Shown one piece after another: positions 45,222 to 46,349 of a stretch of DNA of 46,349 nucleotides. Every line of letters begins with the position of its first letter. Position 1 is the stretch's first letter. The stretch is from CAZYBU01 sp964645775 (lineage in GTDB: Bacteria > Spirochaetota > UBA4802 > UBA5550), in assembly GCA_964645775.1 (NCBI GenBank), contig CAZYBU010000027.1, positions 1-46,349 on the forward strand, written 5' to 3'. The position numbers and the translations under genes were made by a program. Under the pieces are notes generated by a model. It ran no database searches. It saw only the letters and a program-made list of their open reading frames with translations, and was not told the DNA's origin.

Positions 45222-45965
45222 ATGATATTACCGGATCAGAAAGACGCGATACACAAGGCATGGCTTTACAGAGTGTTAGTACACTTCTGTGACAGTACAT
45301 CGCTGTCTTCTTCTTTATATTTTAAGGGTGGTACTTGCGCGGCCATGAGAGGACTCCTGGACCGGTTCTCTATTGACCTTGATTTTGATTACGTAGCTGA
45401 AGATGACAGGTTGAGCGATGTCAGGTTGGAAATGGAGAGGATCTTTGATGATCTTGGCCTGGAAATAAAAGACAGAAGTAAAACGGTACCGCAGTATTTT
45501 CTGAGGTACAAAAATTATAGGGAAAACGAAAGAAACTCTCTTAAAATTGACATTACCCTGCCTCCGCCGAGGTCCAACAGGTACGAACCTGTCCGCCTTG
45601 TTGATATTGACAGGATACTCTACTGCCAGACGGCCGATACGATGTTTTCAAACAAGATGGTGGCGCTGGTTGAACGGCATGAGAATAATGGTTCAATCAC
45701 GGGAAGAGACCTGTATGATCTGCATCATTTTTTCATAACGGGACAGGACTACAACAGGGATGTCATACTTGAGAGGCGAAATATTGAGAGGGTTGGGGAC
45801 TATTTAAAATTGCTGTTGGAATTTATTACCAATCACTTTACTGAAAGAATTATATCACAGGACCTTAATATGCTTCTTCCATATAAAAAGTTCAAGTCTA
45901 TCCGCAAAACACTGATCAATGAGACAATTTTTCTGCTGCGTGATGAAATAGAAAGGATATCCTGA
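45222..45965 (+). CDS. abiEii: AbiEii nucleotidyltransferase toxin 3
   Basis: The product has 247 residues. SLYFKGGTCAAMRGLLDRFSIDLDFDYV holds the G-G and D-x-D motifs of the AbiEii nucleotidyltransferases, and LKIDITLPPP gives the third acidic residue. MFSNKMVALVERHENNGSITGRDLYDLHHFF is the conserved C-terminal block. It should be the toxin of the second AbiE pair. It lies 9 nt after abiEi and ends before palindrome C and the BA repeat. The binding site before ATG 45222 is weak, so translation may depend on the upstream gene. Confidence 0.9.
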   Translation: MILPDQKDAIHKAWLYRVLVHFCDSTSLSSSLYFKGGTCAAMRGLLDRFSIDLDFDYVAEDDRLSDVRLEMERIFDDLGLEIKDRSKTVPQYFLRYKNYRENERNSLKIDITLPPPRSNRYEPVRLVDIDRILYCQTADTMFSNKMVALVERHENNGSITGRDLYDLHHFFITGQDYNRDVILERRNIERVGDYLKLLLEFITNHFTERIISQDLNMLLPYKKFKSIRKTLINETIFLLRDEIERIS

Positions 45966-46029
45966 TTGTTATACTGCCTCGGGCTCAACCGAGCATTTTT
46001 GCTTTTCTAAAAATTATTTTCAAGGGATG

Positions 46030-46063
46030 CCGACGCCTTTTTGACCTTCCTGGTCAGCGTCGG
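46030..46063. repeat. Palindrome C, copy 2
   Basis: CCGACGC (46030-46036) pairs with GCGTCGG (46057-46063), with an inner TGACC and GGTCA stem. It corresponds to 44288-44323. The rest of 45966-46160 holds no gene that I can support. Confidence 0.75.
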
Positions 46064-46159
46064 GGTGTGGATAGGATGTCCGCCTGTCAGCAGATTACAG
46101 GATGTAATAAACTGCTGACCACTGCAACATCCTGTTGGGAGCTTGCTCTCCTGAAATCT

Positions 46160-46349
46160 TTTTTGCGAGTCCTTGCTCACCGGGAATGTTTCTGAGGCCC
46201 AGCCGAGGGTCCCTATAATGAAATTGTTGCTTTTTCCTCTGGCACATTCTTTCCTCAAATCCATTTCTGCGAGACCTTGCTCACCTCAATCCTGTTGTAC
46301 TTTCTTTGTCGCGTCAAAGAAAGTACCAAAGAAAGACGGTCCAGCGCAA
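46160..46349. repeat. Composite palindromic repeat BA, copy 4 with an extra B block
   Basis: A GCGAGTCCTTGCTCACC block (about 46165) precedes the full unit: GCGAGACCTTGCTCACC (46269-46285), GTACTTTCTTTG (46297-46308) and CAAAGAAAGTAC (46315-46326). The unit reaches the window edge with GCGCAA. It is nearly identical to 44201-44285 and bounds AbiE module 2 on the right. Confidence 0.85.

Overview
The window looks like a chromosomal segment of a diderm bacterium. It carries an outer-membrane barrel protein ending in Phe, a lipoprotein and secreted repeat proteins. An unusually short SMC with a reduced hinge and a CheD-like protein make Spirochaetota a reasonable guess, but nothing here proves the phylum. 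There is no rRNA, tRNA or CRISPR array. A 100-N run at 34810-34909 shows that this is a draft scaffold.

Positions 1-21,300 are visibly GC-rich, tightly packed housekeeping DNA: rmuC, adk, pyrE, a DUF4332 gene, a cheD-like gene, an outer-membrane protein, a lipoprotein, smc, a hypothetical gene, a zinc-ribbon gene overlapping uvrA, a TPR/NHL/VWA protein overlapping pcm, a three-gene minus-strand operon (HEAT protein, membrane protein, dead alpha/beta hydrolase), and a large protein with glycosyltransferase-like motifs. Relics lie between them: the 5' end of a group II intron directly behind a terminator (9740-9895) and the last ~55 codons of a histidine kinase (21282-21449).

Positions 21,558-37,865 form a surface-polysaccharide region. 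UDP-glucose dehydrogenase and a UDP-glucuronate epimerase make uronic acid donors. A DUF2061-APS kinase fusion, CysD and a CysN with a degenerate kinase tail activate sulfate. A wbpD-A-B-E set can make UDP-2,3-diacetamido-2,3-dideoxyglucuronate, and a PglK-like ABC flippase closes the region. Toxin-antitoxin (TA) genes interrupt it: Uma2, a frameshifted mntA with an intact hepT, two further nucleotidyltransferase/HEPN pairs, and an AbiEii-like toxin that overlaps its upstream partner by 131 nt.

Positions 37,866-46,349 are AT-richer accessory DNA: three PIN-toxin modules (one frameshifted), two AbiEi/AbiEii modules, two identical 241-bp MITE-like elements, several palindromic repeat families, an IS3-type orfA relic and the tail of a MarR-type regulator of the kind linked to exopolysaccharide loci.

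The most striking pattern is that most TA modules from 28.9 kb onward lie between copies of a direct repeat (18 bp, 16 bp, 48 bp, ~82 bp or 241 bp). This suggests that TA modules entered and moved in this locus as repeat-bounded cassettes beside variable cell-surface genes.
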